Source of the DNA: Clostridia bacterium
GTDB taxonomy: Bacteria > Bacillota > Clostridia > Oscillospirales > Acutalibacteraceae
Reading direction: 5' to 3'
Assembly (NCBI GenBank): GCA_900769535.1
Contig: CAAGHB010000101.1
Coordinates: 1 to 15,078, forward strand
Length of the DNA: 15,078 nt
The position numbers and the translations under genes were made by a program. Below are positions 13,308 through 15,078 of this stretch, in pieces. Position 1 is the stretch's first letter; every line of letters begins with the position of its first letter. The notes beneath the pieces were generated by a model. The model ran no database searches. It was not told the origin of the DNA and was given only the letters and a program-made list of their open reading frames with translations.

Positions 13308-14682
13308 ACTTAATAATAAAAGGGTTGCCATGCCCGAGCAACCGGCTGATGAGCGCATTTCTAATTTTAATGAGGTTGCGCTCGGCTATACTGCCGAAAT
13401 GGCGGCAGAGGAAGCGTCACGTTGCCTTAATTGCAAGAATATGCCTTGTGTCAGCGGTTGCCCCGTTAATATTCGCATTCCCGAATTTATCAAAAAAATA
13501 TGCGAGAACGATATTGAGGGCGCATATAAGATTATAAAGACGACAAGTTCACTTCCTGCCGTATGCGGTCGTGTTTGTCCGCAGGAGAGCCAATGCGAAG
13601 CCCGTTGCATACGCGGAATAAAGGGGGAAAGCGTCGCAATCGGACGTCTCGAAAGATACGTTGCCGATTGTATGATGAATAAGGAAATGGCCGAAAAACC
13701 TAAACCGACGGGCAAAAAGGTCGCAGTTATAGGAGGCGGCCCCGCAGGACTTACCTGCGCAGGGGATCTCAATAATCTCGGCTATGACGTTACGGTTTTT
13801 GAGGCGTTCCATACCGCAGGCGGAGTATTGTCCTACGGCATACCCGAATTCCGTTTACCGAAGAGCGTTGTAAAGCATGAAATAAAAAATCTCGAAAACT
13901 TGGGCGTTAATATTATGACGAATATGGTCATCGGTAACGTTCTTACAATTGACGAGATATTTGATATGGGATTTGAGGCAATATTTATCGGAAACGGCGC
14001 AGGATTGCCAAACTTTATGGGAATCGAGGGCGAAAATTTAAACGGCGTATTTTCTGCTAACGAGTTTTTGACACGTATCAATTTGATGAGAGCGTTTGAC
14101 AACAATTACGATACGCCCATTTGTAATTTATCTTCGGCGGCGGTAATCGGCGGCGGAAACGTTGCCATGGATGCCGCACGTTCGGCAAGACGGCTCGGCG
14201 CTGAAAAGGTATATGTTGTTTACCGTCGTTCAGAGGAGGAAATGCCTGCCCGAAAGGAAGAAGTTTTACACGCCAAGGAGGAGGGAATAGAATTCCTTTT
14301 CCTTAATAATATAAAAAAAATTAACGGCGACGATAACGGATGCGTACGTTCGATTAGCTGTGTCAAAATGGAGCTTGGTGAGCCCGATTCAAGCGGACGC
14401 CGTGCACCTGTGGAAATCGGCGGTAGTGACTACGAAATCCCTGTTGATGCAGTGATAATGGCTATTGGAAACTCACCTAATAAAACGGTTGTTTCGTCTT
14501 GCGACGGAATCGAAACCAATCGCAAGGGCTGTATAGTTGTCAATGAGGATACGTTAGAAACGAGTTTCGAAGGAGTTTATGCCGGAGGGGATGCGGTAAC
14601 GGGAGCAGCTACCGTAATTCTCGCTATGGGTGCAGGAAAAAAGGCGGCTAAATCAATTCACGAGTATTTAAAAAACAAATAG
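13300..14682 (+). CDS. nfnB: NADH-dependent reduced ferredoxin:NADP+ oxidoreductase, large subunit (NfnB / GltD-like)
   Basis: A 460-aa flavoprotein of the glutamate synthase small subunit family. The N-terminal helical domain binds Fe-S clusters: C42-x-x-C45, C50, C54, then C89, C93, C99, C103. An FAD Rossmann fold follows (G145-G-G-P-A-G), then an inserted NADPH Rossmann fold (G284-G-G-N-V-A-M-D with Y308-R-R-S-E-E-E-M-P-A-R), and a C-terminal FAD contact G429-G-D-A-V-T-G-A-A-T. Such proteins are commonly labelled glutamate synthase beta chain, but there is no large glutamate synthase subunit nearby. The overlap with nfnA (eight bases, ATGGCTGA) points to the NfnAB complex. It is the site of NADP+ reduction in the cytosol. 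SudA-type sulfide dehydrogenase is the alternative. Its ribosome binding site AAAGGTG lies inside nfnA. The operon ends in a strong terminator just downstream. Confidence 0.92.
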   Translation: MAELNNKRVAMPEQPADERISNFNEVALGYTAEMAAEEASRCLNCKNMPCVSGCPVNIRIPEFIKKICENDIEGAYKIIKTTSSLPAVCGRVCPQESQCEARCIRGIKGESVAIGRLERYVADCMMNKEMAEKPKPTGKKVAVIGGGPAGLTCAGDLNNLGYDVTVFEAFHTAGGVLSYGIPEFRLPKSVVKHEIKNLENLGVNIMTNMVIGNVLTIDEIFDMGFEAIFIGNGAGLPNFMGIEGENLNGVFSANEFLTRINLMRAFDNNYDTPICNLSSAAVIGGGNVAMDAARSARRLGAEKVYVVYRRSEEEMPARKEEVLHAKEEGIEFLFLNNIKKINGDDNGCVRSISCVKMELGEPDSSGRRAPVEIGGSDYEIPVDAVIMAIGNSPNKTVVSSCDGIETNRKGCIVVNEDTLETSFEGVYAGGDAVTGAATVILAMGAGKKAAKSIHEYLKNK

Positions 14683-14685
14683 GTT

Positions 14686-14728
14686 AAAATAACGGCTGTG
14701 AAATAAATTTTCATAGCCGTTATTTTTT
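14686..14728 (+). terminator. Intrinsic terminator of the nfnAB operon
   Basis: An 18-bp stem with one wobble pair (14686-14703 with 14709-14726, 5-nt loop) ends in T, a few bases after the nfnB stop. Confidence 0.92.
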
Positions 14729-14778
14729 TGTCTTTTCGGTCATATACTTTATTGATTTAATGAAGGGCGGTGGCTAAA

Positions 14779-15078
14779 TTGTCGGGCGAAAAAATCATTG
14801 AGGAAATGACAAAGGACGAAAACAAAAAGGTAAAGGACCGCCTTGTGAGCTTAATTTTTACACAATCTGTCGTATGCGTGCTGATAATTCTGTTTTCATT
14901 TACGCTTAAACTTATCGGCGGGGATTTGTTTGAATGGGAAAAGGGCGTATACATATCTGATTTTGAGGATAAAACATCGGTAAAAGAGGTGTTAAATCAG
15001 CTTTCTACCGTTGTATCTACGCCAAAAGATGAGGATAAAAACAAGCCGGAAAAAGATACCGAAGCCGATGAGAATAAA
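14779..15078 (+). CDS. N-terminal part of a membrane-anchored protein (3' end outside window)
   Basis: The frame is open from a stop at 14761 to the window end. There is no ATG at the start, only GTG at 14770 or TTG at 14779. I prefer the TTG (M-S-G-E-K-I-I-E-E-M) because the AAGGGCGGTGG stretch (14763-14773) is then spaced as a ribosome binding site, whereas it nearly touches the GTG. The visible 100 residues comprise a charged cytoplasmic segment (1-22), one membrane helix (about 23-45, L-V-S-L-I-F ... L-K-L-I-G-G), a short extracellular part, and from about 80 an Asp/Glu/Lys-rich linker that runs off the end. This layout resembles membrane-anchored M23 peptidases of Clostridia (SpoIIQ-like), but no catalytic domain is visible, so the function is a guess. 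Confidence 0.75.
   Translation, partial: MSGEKIIEEMTKDENKKVKDRLVSLIFTQSVVCVLIILFSFTLKLIGGDLFEWEKGVYISDFEDKTSVKEVLNQLSTVVSTPKDEDKNKPEKDTEADENK

Noticed and set aside
13300..14682. nfnB as the small subunit of glutamate synthase
   Set aside because: No large glutamate synthase subunit is nearby and the gene overlaps an NfnA-type partner; the NfnAB assignment explains both.
14760..14777. Five-codon ORF (M-K-G-G-G) overlapping the start of the last gene, as a leader peptide
   Set aside because: It is too short to support; it is explained by the ribosome binding site of the next gene.
1..15078. CRISPR arrays, insertion sequences, toxin-antitoxin or defence systems
   Set aside because: No spaced repeats, transposase motifs, or paired small toxin/antitoxin genes were seen on either strand.

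Overview
The window looks like chromosome from an anaerobic, gut-dwelling, low-to-mid GC member of the Clostridia (Oscillospiraceae/Ruminococcus-like). This rests on several points seen together: a dockerin-bearing surface protein, a choloylglycine (bile salt) hydrolase, rubrerythrin, a FucO-type lactaldehyde reductase, an NfnAB-type electron-bifurcating transhydrogenase, a DUF6472-type small Cys protein, strong GGAGG ribosome binding sites and sigma-A promoters. The genus assignment is inference.

Layout. (1) 1-1123: the 3' end of a beta-helix/dockerin surface protein converges on a GtrA-family membrane protein; they share a bidirectional terminator. (2) 1091-3663: rubrerythrin (-) and bile-salt-hydrolase-like enzyme (+) are divergent. 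The hydrolase converges on a patatin-like phospholipase (-), with one base between the stop codons. (3) 3756-5236: an AT-rich acyltransferase-3 membrane protein, then a 517-base stretch without protein genes. That stretch holds a terminator, a tandem 10-bp repeat resembling integrase arm sites, and a tRNA-Thr(TGT)-tRNA-Tyr(GTA) pair on the minus strand. (4) 5343-6103: a small lipoprotein and a 57-aa Cys-rich DUF6472-like protein, probably one operon. (5) 6114-7340: FucO-type dehydrogenase (-) with its own promoter. (6) 7381-9260: rsmA followed by a single-pass membrane protein of unknown function (-). (7) 9291-10133: an uncharacterised 246-aa protein (+) with its own promoter and terminator. 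(8) 10210-14726: a probable three-gene operon of a zinc-ribbon/one-TM/repeat-containing membrane protein, nfnA (TTG start) and nfnB, closed by a terminator. (9) 14779-end: the 5' part of a membrane-anchored protein cut by the window edge.

How the genes fit together. Most of the window is ordinary accessory and housekeeping content made of short, independently terminated units rather than one pathway. NfnAB would balance NADH, NADPH and ferredoxin. FucO would dispose of reducing equivalents from fucose/rhamnose fermentation. Rubrerythrin would detoxify peroxide. The bile salt hydrolase and patatin lipase fit life in the gut lumen. The least explained parts are the membrane protein cotranscribed with nfnAB, the repeat pair next to the tRNA genes, and the small Cys-rich/lipoprotein pair. 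I see no CRISPR array, transposase, toxin-antitoxin or phage gene, and no clear evidence of a wholly new system.
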